A stretch of DNA of 64,000 bases from Symsagittifera roscoffensis (lineage: Eukaryota > Xenacoelomorpha > Acoela > Convolutidae), in the NCBI RefSeq assembly GCF_963678635.1, contig NW_026971599.1:1-64000 (forward strand), in the 5' to 3' direction. A program made the position numbers and the translations under genes. Positions 10,686-22,110 of this stretch are shown piece by piece. The number at the start of each line of letters is the position of its first letter. The first letter of the stretch is position 1. The notes under the pieces were generated by a model. That model had not been told where the DNA came from. It did no database searches and saw nothing but the letters and a program-made list of their open reading frames with translations.

Positions 10686-12160
10686 TCATAGATTTATTAG
10701 ATTCTGTAGCATCCTCACTAGGCTGTTTTTCAGTATTAATTGCTAGGTGCCTGACGGTGTCTGCTGCATGTCCAAAGCGGGGTTCCACGCGAGTCTAGTG
10801 TAACACTTGAGTTGGTATCCAAGCCTTCCGAGACGTGTTATCGAGTTGTTTTCAGAATTTCTAACGCTGATATACTCTTGAGGAACATCGCTCTCACCTT
10901 TTTTGGGCATTCCGACAGGATAGGATGTTCTGAGCTAAAAAGGCAACCTGGTATCTCTACTAGCTTTCTCATGTCTTTTCCGACCTATTGGTCTTTTCGT
11001 GTGTCGCTCGGGTTTGGACTCTTACTTTTTCCTTTCCTGATTTAATTTGTTTTGCATCTCGTTCGCCTGGCTAATTTTGCTGGGTGTTAGCATTTCAAGT
11101 GGTGCATTCGACGGTGCTATCTTCTTCGATCCTAGCGAATTCTTTCTTCAATTCTGACTACAATTTTTCGTCCGATTCGTCTTCTTTTTCCATGATCACA
11201 CTCATCGTTTTATCAGTCGGCATCTCACTTTACTCTTTTTTTCGCCCTCTATTGTGGCTCTTTGGTGGCACTTTCGCTATTCAGTGAAACTTCCTTACAG
11301 CAGTCCGAGAATGAGTGGTGAGAGGCTTTTCTTCTGGCTGTGTTCTCCTGGCTTTGTTCTCGTGGCTGTTTTTCCAGCCCAACGTTCCTCTTCCCAGGTT
11401 CAATCGCCAGGTCATTTCCCGCTCCGTGTCTCCACAGCATCACTTGTATATTCGGTCGTTCTAGTGCGCCTTGCTCTTGCTCTCCACAGGCGACCATGAA
11501 CAGGACTTCCATGAGGCGGTAACCATGGTTGTCATGTCCTAAGACGATCGTTAGAGCCACCATCAACATGGCAGCTTCTGAGCTAAAACGTCTCCCATAT
11601 ATCACAAACTACAAATTCTACTTATAATAAAAAGTTTATGCAATACTAGCAATTGTAGTACTTTTGCAAGTGTTTTTCTTTTTTTTCTGCTTTTTTCGTT
11701 CCTTTTTACATTTTTTCATATCTTTTTCCTTATATTTGAGAACTTAAAACCTTCTCATTGAGATATCAAACACAGCAAATGAGAATTCTTTAAATCTAAT
11801 TTCCAATTCACCGATTTTTGTTGAGGTCATAGCTTCCAAGCTCGTGATTTATTGCGGACTATTGCGACTTTAACCCCAGAGTCGCTATAACATAATTTTC
11901 GCTACTTTCTTAAAATATTAAAACTTGACTTTTTTGTAGACTGTGCTGCTAAATTTCAGACGATTCCGACTGAAAATTGACCTTTTACACGGTGTCCGTG
12001 ACTATAAAAATCTGTTCAGAGTGTGAATTTTTGGTCGCGGAACTAAAATCGGTGCGATTATGAAAGTCTATAAACAAAAAAAAACACGTCAAAAAGAAAA
12101 AGACAAGCTCAAACAAACCGTCCGCATAGCATAATTTCGGCGCAAAAAAGGAAAGTTAAT
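10686..12160. other. Unassigned stretch, locally richer in GC
   Basis: From the BEL/Pao 5' LTR to about 11.6 kb the base composition is less AT-rich than its surroundings, and short open frames exist on both strands (for example 11249-11605 minus, 118 codons). None shows a domain I recognise. It may be the worn remains of another element. I see no gene I can defend. Confidence 0.4.
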
Positions 12161-12182
12161 TTGTTTTGTAAGCTGATATTAT

Positions 12183-12330
12183 CTAGAAAAACCGCCCAAA
12201 AACCGTTCAAGTCTTGCGCGGTTTTTGAGTGGTTTTTTGTAGATAAACCGCTCAAAAACCGCTCAAACCGCTCAAACCGCTCATTATGAAGCAAAATTTT
12301 GAGCGCAATCGTCTAAAAAACCGCTCAAAT
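12183..12330. repeat. AAACCGCTC short-repeat cluster
   Basis: The word AAACCGCTC or near variants recurs about eight times, with three units back to back around 12255-12282. An inverted partner (gcggttttt) near 12218 could form a hairpin with the direct copies. Confidence 0.6.
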
Positions 12331-12339
12331 CTTGCATCA

Positions 12340-14860
12340 AATCTCGACTTGGGTATAGATGTAAGCCGGGATCCCACGGAGCAATATATACCCATCTCGC
12401 GGATGAAAATTAGCTCTATTTAGGTCATATATGGCAATCTGCTCCTCCACAAGACTTTCCCTTTTTAGCGAAGGAGTCCAAAAGCTTTCAAAGCTTACAA
12501 TTCAATAGTGTGGACTTTTGTAAAACTAACAATTCATTGGGAAATTTTTTGTAAAGGTTACAATTCAATCAATTAAATCATACACATTTCATTCAATTCA
12601 TCAAAATCATCTTGAAACTCATGTGTAAAAATGATATTAATTGTGTGATCGCGAATCATTTGTTTGAACAATTGCTTTTTACGGCGTACAACGAAAACAT
12701 TGCTTGCTTCTAACATTTGCATAACTGCTTAAATTTATAACAGAAAAAACATAAAGAGGCCAAACTGTGCACTGGATAGGCGCACAAATTTGTGTCTATA
12801 TGTTCCTAGACAAATCTTTAAACATGTTCCAAAATGTAAATGGATTACAAACTTTCCATGGATTATGGATTGCATTGTAAATGGATTACAATGTAAATTT
12901 TAATGTAAGAGGATTACAAAATTTCCACTCACAAAATTTTCGTGGACTCACGCGTAAAAATACCTGTAACGTAATTTTTGTCGGCACATTTTTTTGTTGC
13001 GGACTCCATAACAAGAAAAAATAGCTAGTTGTCGTGGATGCCGACATTGTATTTCAGAAATGAGTATTTGTCTCAGAAACCATTATCAGTACTTGAGATG
13101 GCTCAGTATTTGGTTCAGAAATCAGAAAATTGGCAGAAGTTGAGATCGGAGTTGGGCGTGGGAATTGAGATCGAACGTTTGGTATTTCGAAAAAATCATT
13201 TAAATCTTATGATAATACATAGACAGAAAACTACTATATATATGATTGGAAACCGCAAACAAAATGCGGATTTCACTTAAAATTTGCGGATTGCACAATA
13301 ACTCAAAAGATCTTCACGCATGTCTGATAATTTTTTTGTGGATTCCACAAAATGCTCCGTATTCCGCTAATTCTGTTGCGGATACCGCATACTCGCCTAT
13401 TTTTGGAGCGATTTAGAGCGGTATAATAGTTTGGCTATTTGTTTGTGGAATCCAAAACCGCAAAGAAGATCAAACGAAAGTAGCAAAGTTGCGGATTTCG
13501 CGACAAATTTGTTTTGGCTTGATGCGGAGTCCGCTTAAAATTCACAAAATGTACAGTTTGGTCTCGTAACAATTTAAAAATACCAAATGCCACATTACAA
13601 GCATATTTCAATTAATTTTGCTTAAAATGCTTGGCCGTTTATTTTGATTGCATAATAATTTCAAATTGACACTTCAATAAAGCATTGTTTTGAACCATGT
13701 AGAATCCCTTTTGATATGTCGAATGAATTTATTCAATTGAAAAGGAGTTCGTCATTACTAATCCAAACTGTGCATTTCGTGAACTATAAGCGGATTCCGC
13801 AACAGGCCAAAAACAGAAATGTTGCGGAATCCGCAACATTGCTACTTTTCTTTGATGGTCTTTGCTGGTTTGGATTCTACGGACAGGTATCTAAAACACT
13901 GTATCGCTCAAAATCCTTCTAAAAACAGGCAGTGTGAAATACGCAACATAACTTATGAAACCAGGACTTTTTTTGGAAACCATATGCAAATAGTAATTTA
14001 TGTGATCAGAAATTTTAAACTCAAACTGTAAGCGGAATTCGCAAATTGTAAGGGGAATCTTCGAATTGTAAGCGGAATCCGCATTAATCTGCGGAATCCA
14101 CTTACATTTGTGGAACCTGCTTACATTTGCGGAACCTGAAACAACTATCTGTATTCACTCGTTGCGAAACCCGCAACAAAACTAATGTGGCGACAAAATC
14201 TACATTACAGGTATTTGTACGCGGATTCCACTTACATTGTGGAACATGTTCAAATACTTGTGTATGATTTCCAGGATCATACAGTAAACAGTTTGGCCTC
14301 GAAACTTTGCCGAAGGAAATTGTTCAAGGAATAGATATTTTGATTTTTACTACTTGTTACTGTTTTTAAATTACAAAACTTAAACAACAAATAACAGAAC
14401 TCATTGACTCGTTCGTCGTAGTTTTTTAACCCAGTTTAGACCAACAACCAGACATAATAATCAAAAAATATAAAACTGCAAAAAAATTATCGAGTGAGAA
14501 TTGAAAGTGGACGGCTGAAAATTGGAGCTGGCAAGCGACTTTAGCAGAAGACGATGAACTTATTACATCTCAGAGCTCTCAGAGCGAAAAGGATGTTCGC
14601 ACTCTGGTTTTCCTAGACTTTTAGAGAACCAGAGTTGGGAATGATCACACGTAGTTTTTTAAGAATTGTGTGATTATATAAAACCAGTTGAAATTACAAA
14701 GCTCAGTTCCGAGCCACACCCTTTTCAAATTTTTGAAAGAACCATTGAATCTGACAATTTTTTGGTAACTCGAGGTGAAACAAGTTGGTTTTTTTAAACA
14801 ATTTTCAATCGTTTAAACAGAAAATCAGACAGTTCCACGAAATTCAAGAATAGGATAAGG
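12340..14860. other. Non-coding stretch with GCGGAATCCGC-type words
   Basis: No gene is supported. Palindromic or near-palindromic words of the type TTGCGGAATCCGCAA appear from about 13.26 kb on, for example at 13790-13840 and in a run at 14030-14130 spaced by about 18-25 bases. They belong to the larger motif field reaching 19 kb. Confidence 0.6.
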
Positions 14861-15272
14861 TGGAACCAGATCTAAACTATGTTTTATCATTGGTTATAAA
14901 TTAGATATTTTATCACTATAAAATATTTAATACTAACCAATCATGATCCATCTAACTAACAACCCACATATTTGTAAGTGCTGAAATTACTTGTAATTTC
15001 AGCACCAGAGAGATTTGATTTTAAATTAGAAATTAGTTGCCTCTCCAAGAGACCTTTTAGCAATCGCAATAAGCCAGTATACTCTAGATCTATTTAGCCT
15101 AGCAGAGACTAGCTAAACAACCTGAGACTAGTAGATATAAGAGTAAGATTAGGATCGATATTAGACTAAGAAGTTGCACGAAACTATCCGGCCGAAAGTA
15201 AGATAGCGTGACGAGCAGACGGTGTACCCTACATGAAATTACTCTATGAGTTAGACACAAGAACTTAACTCA
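14861..15272 (+). repeat. Solo LTR of the Gypsy family, plus orientation
   Basis: It starts TGGAACC and ends AACTTAACTCA and aligns along its whole length with the LTRs at 36826-37235 and 55276-55685, read in the opposite orientation, with perhaps one difference in ten. No internal element sequence flanks it on either side, so it is a solo LTR left by LTR-LTR recombination. It shows that the family has been in this genome for some time. A 28-base perfect inverted repeat is kept at 14978-15005. Confidence 0.92.
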
Positions 15273-15954
15273 AATGTCTAAAAATTATCGTTGTTTTGAA
15301 TAATGCATTGCGAAAAATTTTTTTTGTGGGAAAGCTGATGAAATATTTGATTTTTTTTATTCACCAATGAAACCAAAACATTTCTTAAGTCTGTTTGTTC
15401 CTGGACTCCAAAGACAAACCTTTAGTTATGTTCCAACAAGTGAATGATTTCCATCAGTAAAATTTGCGTGAATTCTGTGTACAAACATTTGGGACAAAAT
15501 TTTGTCGGCACATTGGTTGTGTCGCGCATTCCGCAACAAGTGAATATAGCTAGTTGATATGGATTCCGCAGCAACTGTTAGTGGATTCCGCAAAATGTAA
15601 GTGGAATCCGCAAATAGGTAGAATCCTGAAAATTTGAAGCAGAGCCCTCCAATGTGAGCAGATTCCGCAAACTGCAAGTGGATTTCTAATAAGGTTCAAT
15701 ACTGAAACTGCAAATGAGCTTTTAAAAGCTAGAGATAGAATTTTTATCTATAACAATGCGAATTTTAAAAGCAAGGGCTTAACCATTTTCAGCAGAATCT
15801 ACCATCAACATCTTAATTAAATCAATGGATGTCACTCTTTAGAATCGGAAATACATTTATCAGCAAGCAGTTTTTGGGCTCACAGTTTGGGAAACACAGC
15901 ACCAAAATAAATTCAAAATTTAGAGTTAATGGGCTGAGAGTATTTGGAATTGTA
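15273..15954. other. Non-coding gap with GCGGAATCCGC words
   Basis: No gene is supported. Five to six copies of the ATTCCGCAA / GGAATCCGC word lie at 15525-15690. Confidence 0.5.
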
Positions 15955-18900
15955 AAATGTTCATTGTTGTAATGTGTCCAAACATGTTTCTGGCTAGTGG
16001 TAACTGTTAGGTTTCTTACCTTGTCTGTTTTAAAACTCAGCTAGGAAGTAGCTGGTATCTGGATGGCTTTGTGGTGTATGTGGTCTCACAATTAGATGAG
16101 ACTAGATTTTAGGGTCTCCGGCAAAAAATTGATGCGTTGGCTAGATGAGGAAAAATTAGGAGTTTATATTGAAGGATTTGAGATTGATTTTTGGTGTTTG
16201 ACAAGATTTGAGATCGGCGCTAGGTGAAGGAATTGAGATCGAACGCTTGTTATTTCAACTGGTAGCTGATCAAATTAGTAATTCAGATAGAGATTACTGG
16301 TGACCACCTAGTAATAAAAAGATATAATTGAAAACGCGGCTATTTTTATACAAATGTTTAAAAAGAATGAAATGCGCATAGTTACAATTTGCGCATTCCA
16401 CTTACAGTTTGCTGATTATGCTAGTTTTAACTATATGCATGTCGCATGTCTTATTGTTTGTTTTCGGATTCCACAAACTGTTTCGGATTCCGCAAACACT
16501 GAAGAGGGCTCCATAAACTTGTTCTTTCGGATCAATTCTGAGCGGTACGGTGTTGTAAGTATTTTATGAAATCCAGCATAGCAAAAAGATAAAAAAAGCA
16601 CGGATGCGGATTCCGCGCAATTCTGATTTTAACCTGTTGCGGATTCCGCCTACAATGCATAGAACGCATAGTTTGGCCTTGTATTGTAACATTAAATTTT
16701 TTTATCATCTTGAAACTTCAAATTCGCTTTCTGTTTATTGAGACCTATTTCAAAGTTTCAAAAACCCGGGTTGCGACTTAAAAGACATTAACAACAATCA
16801 AACTAAACTTTCAAGTTTTCCTTCTAAGTTAAACTAAGAAATGCGAAAAAATTGGTTCAGTAGTGAAAGTTGCCAAATTTGGTGATCAAACGTGAAGAAC
16901 ATTTTTCTTATTTGTAAGATTACGTATCAAAAACGGGTAAAAATTATTTCAGTATAAACGCAAAACTAGGTCAAAATCCCGCTGCAATCTTAAGCGCAAA
17001 TCAAGCACAATTTTTTTCCACTTGAGCGCAAAAATAGAATTATAATTGCTTTTGTCTTTTGTAGATAACTTTAAGTAAGTTCAGCTAATTTTTTTTTCAA
17101 AAAATAAGTAATAATAATTGTTAGTGATGGCATGATTTTTGACGACACCTTTTTAAAAGACTTTCCATCGCTTCTTTTTGTCGAATGCTAGGAGTTGTGT
17201 TTAATCATACAGAACCAAAAATAGCTCTGTTGTTTCAAACACTATTCGAAACTTCCAATGATTGCATCAAAATGAAAAATAAGGTGAAGTTGGGTTAAAA
17301 TCCTTAGACGAGAAAAAAATCATAATCACTTTTGAAACGTAACAAGGGTTGAGCAAATTCGATGCTTAGATTTCTAGTAGGCTCTAATTTTTGAAAGAAA
17401 AAAAAATGGTTAAAAGTCATAATGAAATATTGATCTGAATCATTGTGAAGTTACAGCCCATGATGATCAAAAACTTAGGATAAAATTTAGGTTTTAAAAA
17501 ACTGACAAGATAATCAATTAAGTTACCTTAAAATCCTTGACACTCCAGTGTGAGACACATCTAACTTTTGACAAAAGAGCGCAAAATAACGTTGATGATT
17601 TTGAAAGTACTGTTTGGTATGCTTAATTACTAGCTTATTAAAGGGAAAGGCAAACAAAAAAACGTATTCTAACATTTTCGAGATGACAGTTGCTAAAAAT
17701 TTCAGAATCAAAACAGCAAAACGATCTAAGCAAGGCTTGTTATTTCAAAAATTACACTTCAACAAAATTTTGTTTAAACTCATGATCTTGATTCTGGTCT
17801 GATATGATGATCGTTGCGTTTGATATCTTCTTTTATCGTTTTTGTTATCCTGAAAACTTCGGCTTTTTGCTGTATGTTATAGAGAATTGTGGTGAATAGT
17901 CTCAACAGTCAAACGTACGGGGTACCTGGGTTTGTCATTAGACTAGTTCAATGGGCCATTTAGTTTTTTCTTAGATGAAACATTTGCAAGTGTATTGGGC
18001 AAATTTTTTTTTTGTTCTGTGTTCAAATATGTTTCTGGCAAAAGGATTAGATTTCTTTTACCTTGTATGTTTTCAAACTCAATAGAAGATAGCTGTGATT
18101 TGGGTTGCATTATGGCTCATATGGACTCTCAGTTAGATCAGACTATCTTTTATGCTCTCCGTGAATGAAAGGATGCATGTTCTTGATTAGGAAAAATTGA
18201 GGAATTGAGATCGAACATTTGGTATTTCAACGAGTAGCTGATCAACATATAATATGAAATAGAAGTTGCTGGTGACCACGTAGTAAATAAAAGATATAGT
18301 TTCAAACGCTACTACATATATACGTATATTTATACGGAATCGGCAGTGGAAAAAACAGGAACTGAGATCGAAGAAGTTGAGATCGAAAGTGAGCGATTGA
18401 CAGTATTTGAGGTTGTGGTTAGGGGGCAGGAAATGAGATCGATCGATATTTCAACAGGTAGCTGATCAACGTAGTAATTGAGATTGAACTTGCTGGTGAT
18501 CTTCTACAAAATATGAGATTTAATCTAAAATTTTACTTCATATATACAATTATGTAAATGGAGTCAGCAAGTGAAAAGAAAACAGGAATTGAGATCGAAG
18601 GAATTGAGATCAAAGTTGGGCGTCTGTCAAGTTGTGCGTTCAAATGATAGTTGATCAACTTAGTATTTGAGATTGAATTTGTTGGTGATCACCTACTTTC
18701 TAAAAGATATTTTTTAAAACGCTGCGTCATAAAGACATAAAACGCTCCTACAGAAACTAAATGATGTTTTCACTCACAGCTTGCGCATTCTACTTACAGT
18801 TTCAGGACTCCGCTGACAGTTTTCGTGTTTCGCTTACAGTTGCGGGTTCCGAAACAGCTCAGTATTACTATAGACATGTCTTATGATTAGTTTTGGAATC

Positions 18901-19090
18901 CAAAACAGCAACGAAGATCAAACAAAAGCTGCAATGTTGTGATTTTTGCGACAAATCAGATTTTGGCATTTTGCCGAATCCGCCAATAATTCACAGAATG
19001 GACACTTTAACCTCGTAATGTAACACCAGAAAAAAACTTTTTTTTGTTTTGATTAGAAAAACTTCAAACTCCCTTTTTGCTTTCAGTTAC
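15955..19090. repeat. Old direct duplication, about 2.05 kb spacing
   Basis: The block 15955-16150 (with catgtttctggc, cttaccttgt and the word ctgttttaaaactca) matches 18000-18200. The following stretch 16160-16700 matches 18195-19090. Shared landmarks are gaattgagatcgaa, tttcaac, gtagctgatcaa, ctggtgaccac and gtaacatt near the end. A further weak copy of the agatcgaacgtttggtatttc landmark lies near 13160-13190. The copies have diverged strongly, with many insertions. No coding function is visible. Confidence 0.7.
17050..17800. repeat. Segmental duplicate, partner at 23030-23710
   Basis: In order, both segments contain aagtaataataattg or gagtaataataattg, tttttgacga, ttgctatttcaaacact or a near variant, a gatgacttcatcaaa-type word, aaactga, gagacacatct and catgatctt. 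Order and spacing agree over about 700 bases. The reading frames seen here are short and not shared between the copies. This looks like an old non-coding duplication, perhaps of an unclassified element. Confidence 0.6.
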
Positions 19091-19793
19091 TTATTTTTAT
19101 TAGAAAGCGATTGTATTTGATAAAAAACTGAAAAAAGAGAAGTAACGGCAAAATCAAAACTGGCAGTTTTGGAAGTGAAAATAAGGTTAAATAATACGTT
19201 GAAGGTCAACCTAACCTTAATCACCCCAAATATCATGATCCCAACTATCATGATTTTTGTTGATTCCTTCAAATTCTCTCTGGGGTAGTCAAAACTGGTC
19301 AAGAAAATGCGAACAAATATATTACTATAACTGTAAGAAATCTCAATTTACAATTTTGCGATCAATCGCCAAGAAAATTTTTCATACTCTTAACAGATTA
19401 ATGTAAGACGACTGAAAAGATTTCAGGTCAAACGCAACAGAAACTGATACGTTTTTTGCAAAACTAGATTGAAATTCAGTTTCAGGAGTTTTCTCCATCT
19501 TTTTTTGGCTTCAAAAGTTTTAATCACATTTCATTTCAAACAATGTTTTCATTAGTTGAGATATCAGAATGAGTAGATTTGAAATGAAAAAATTGGTTTA
19601 TAAACTTCGGCTCCATTTATATTGTAAACATAAAAATCACTGTTCTTCGGTTTTATTGGAGTCATCTTCATGTCCCTATTCTGTATCGGTGCTTTCACAT
19701 GAGAATAAACTACAATAGCTAACAGATATCCTAAAAGAAACTTCCATGCATTTTAACTGATGTCTACCGAGCGCGCTCCAAGAAATTTTTGAT

Positions 19794-22110
19794 CTACGCA
19801 ATCATGCCTCGGTCTCCGATATGATGAACGCGATCAACGGATACACATGATCGAAGATCTGAGAAGCGCGAATCCAATACGACATCGAATCCACTGAAGC
19901 ACTTGACTATACGAAGTAGTTTCTGTTTTCTCGCTGACCATCGAAGCAAGTCTTTCCTAAAACGTGGTAGCAAGGTTGACCATGCCTCCCGTGCAGGAAA
20001 GAACAAGAGGTATGAATGAACTATGTTCAACTTCTCTGATACGTTGCTCATAGCATCTCTTTTTTCCACTTTGTGCTTCCTGTGAACAGTAGGCAGAGTT
20101 TCAGAATTTGATTTGGCGCAAGGATTGAATACTCTTACATCGAAGAATAACTTCTCAAATCTGCCTCCGTAGACTCCATTAGCTGAAATATCAAGCCGCC
20201 CTTCAATGCCACTGATTGATGTTCTCAATGCCAAAAACTCGCCGGATAAACGCTCTAAATGTGGTTTCAACATTTGAGGAAAGTTCAGTCTAGATTTCTG
20301 CTGCTATGTCTCTCACCTCATTATGCCGAATAGTTGGAAAGCCACCAGAAGGACAAGAAGCGCAACGCTCAACCTAGAACGTTTTTCTACAAATACAATG
20401 AAAAGGGACATCGTTCAGCGGCCAATCAAATCGCAAGCATAATGCATCCTTAAACGCTGCTTTACTACGGTAAAAACCAGCTTCTTCTAGCGGCAACGTT
20501 GTGAGCCATTTTGAAACGTCTTTTTCGTTAGCCAGTTTTAATGATCTAGAGTATGGTCTACTGACAAGCGATTGCAACACACCATTTTTCTTTCATCCGG
20601 CTCGCGGTTCGTTCTCCTTCTGTATTTCAGATGCTCGTTTCCGCCTACTTGCAACGTCTAAATCAGTTTCACTTGACAAAAGTTTCTCAATAAGAGGTTT
20701 ACAAAGTCTCTTGGAGTCTTTGCGTTTTGCTGCGTCTGTTTTTGGATTGATGATGTTCAAACCATCAATTCTTGCCGGAAGCTCTAGCAGTCAGATACAC
20801 TCTTCCAGATATACTCTTCCAGTCAGATTTGGTAAAAAACTGCGTGGTTTCGAGTTTGGTGAAATTACCTTTGATTTTGTCTTGGCTATACTCGATCACT
20901 CTCATCATGTAATTCCATATTGGAATAAAACTATGCGTAAACGCTGAAAAGACACAAAGTGGCTGTGTCTCGGTGATGTGAGATAATATCTCTTACTCAC
21001 TTCATCCATCTGACGTTCTGAGAACCTGTTTTTCAATGAATTTTTGTCTGCCAATCGGGCATCCCAAATTTTTGAGTCCCTCTGCTAAAACTGTTATACC
21101 ACTTCCAGAGAAAACATTTTCTGCAAAATGCAAGTGTTCGTGTTTAACAATAAGCTTATTCTTGGAAGCATTCGGGAAATATCCATACTACGGTTTCGAA
21201 TTTTTCAACGCTTCCACCCACATGCAGCTGAGTCATTTGTATACCAAAATTTTTTAACACGGTGTGAGAAAGTTGTTATAAAACATTGGAATGCATTCAG
21301 GCCCGCCCTGAGTAGTACCTTCTTGCAACAAAATCACTTTTTCGTCTCTAAACAAGTTTGAAGGCTTTCTGTAAAAAATGGTCAGAAACTTAGCCATAGC
21401 TGGCCACTCGAAACACATGTTTAGCAAAGCAAGCTGTCTGTTGAGCTCATTAAAGGCATTGATAGCATCAATCAGCAGCACTCTTCAGTTTCCGAATCAT
21501 CAAAAAGAGATGTGAGAGCTGAAGCAGCTGACTCGCAAGACGCCTGTTGTCCAGCACATTTTTGGTATATACCAACTGCATCGAGTAGCTCAGACCAGAT
21601 GGTACGAAGTTTGCTCTTAAATATGATTCTGCGTGCAACTTCTCCAATGCCAATTGGTCTGACACCTGGATTTTTGTCCAAACCTATGAGACGAGAAGCG
21701 GTTAAGGCTTATACTTCCTGAGGATCTCTTAACGCAGTAGCTCGTTTACGAGATGTCATGGCCAACGCTTCCTTCAAAGAGCTAGATTTTTACCAAATGC
21801 CGTACATAAGCGTCTCAAATAAAAAGCATCGGCGCCAGAAGATCCTGCTGATCCAAATGTGTTCAGAGCACACCAGCGAACACAATTAGAGTCTAGGCTA
21901 CCAAAGATATCAGGATGGAAAGCTGTTTCTGATAAGTCTCGCGTCATTGTTAAGACTGCTGATTTAGAGAGTTTAAGAGATGCGGGGTGTTTAATTTTCA
22001 TTGCTTTGCAAACAGATAGTTTCACGGTGTATTCGCATTCATTTTTATCAATTTTTATTTCCCTTCTGTCAAATCGAGTAACATCAGAATCGCAGCTTTC
22101 TTCCCACTAA
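19794..22110 (-). pseudogene. Broken reverse transcriptase (copy A)
   Basis: Read on the minus strand, fragments in several frames follow the order of one RT family found in animal repeats: FGSAGSSGADAFYLRRLCTAF (about 21774-21870), NPGVRPIGIGEVARRII (about 21620-21680), DAINAFNELNRQLALLN (about 21430-21475), EGTTQGGPE (about 21310), and a C-terminal module with FFDVRVFNPCAKS (20141 region). The same motifs occur on the plus strand at 31.3-33.9 kb. At least five frame breaks are needed. The class is not clear to me: the motifs are not those of Gypsy or BEL/Pao. The DVRVFNP module may be a nuclease-like domain, which is a guess. Confidence 0.75.

Noticed and set aside
11249..11605. 118-codon minus-strand frame
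   Set aside because: No recognisable domain; an overlapping frame of similar length exists on the other strand. The local GC rise alone could give it.
13020..19000. CRISPR-like array of GCGGAATCCGC words
   Set aside because: The words are irregularly spaced and variable, spacers are not of equal length, and the DNA is from an animal.
20501..20947. 148-codon plus-strand frame
   Set aside because: Antisense to the broken reverse transcriptase copy A and without motifs.
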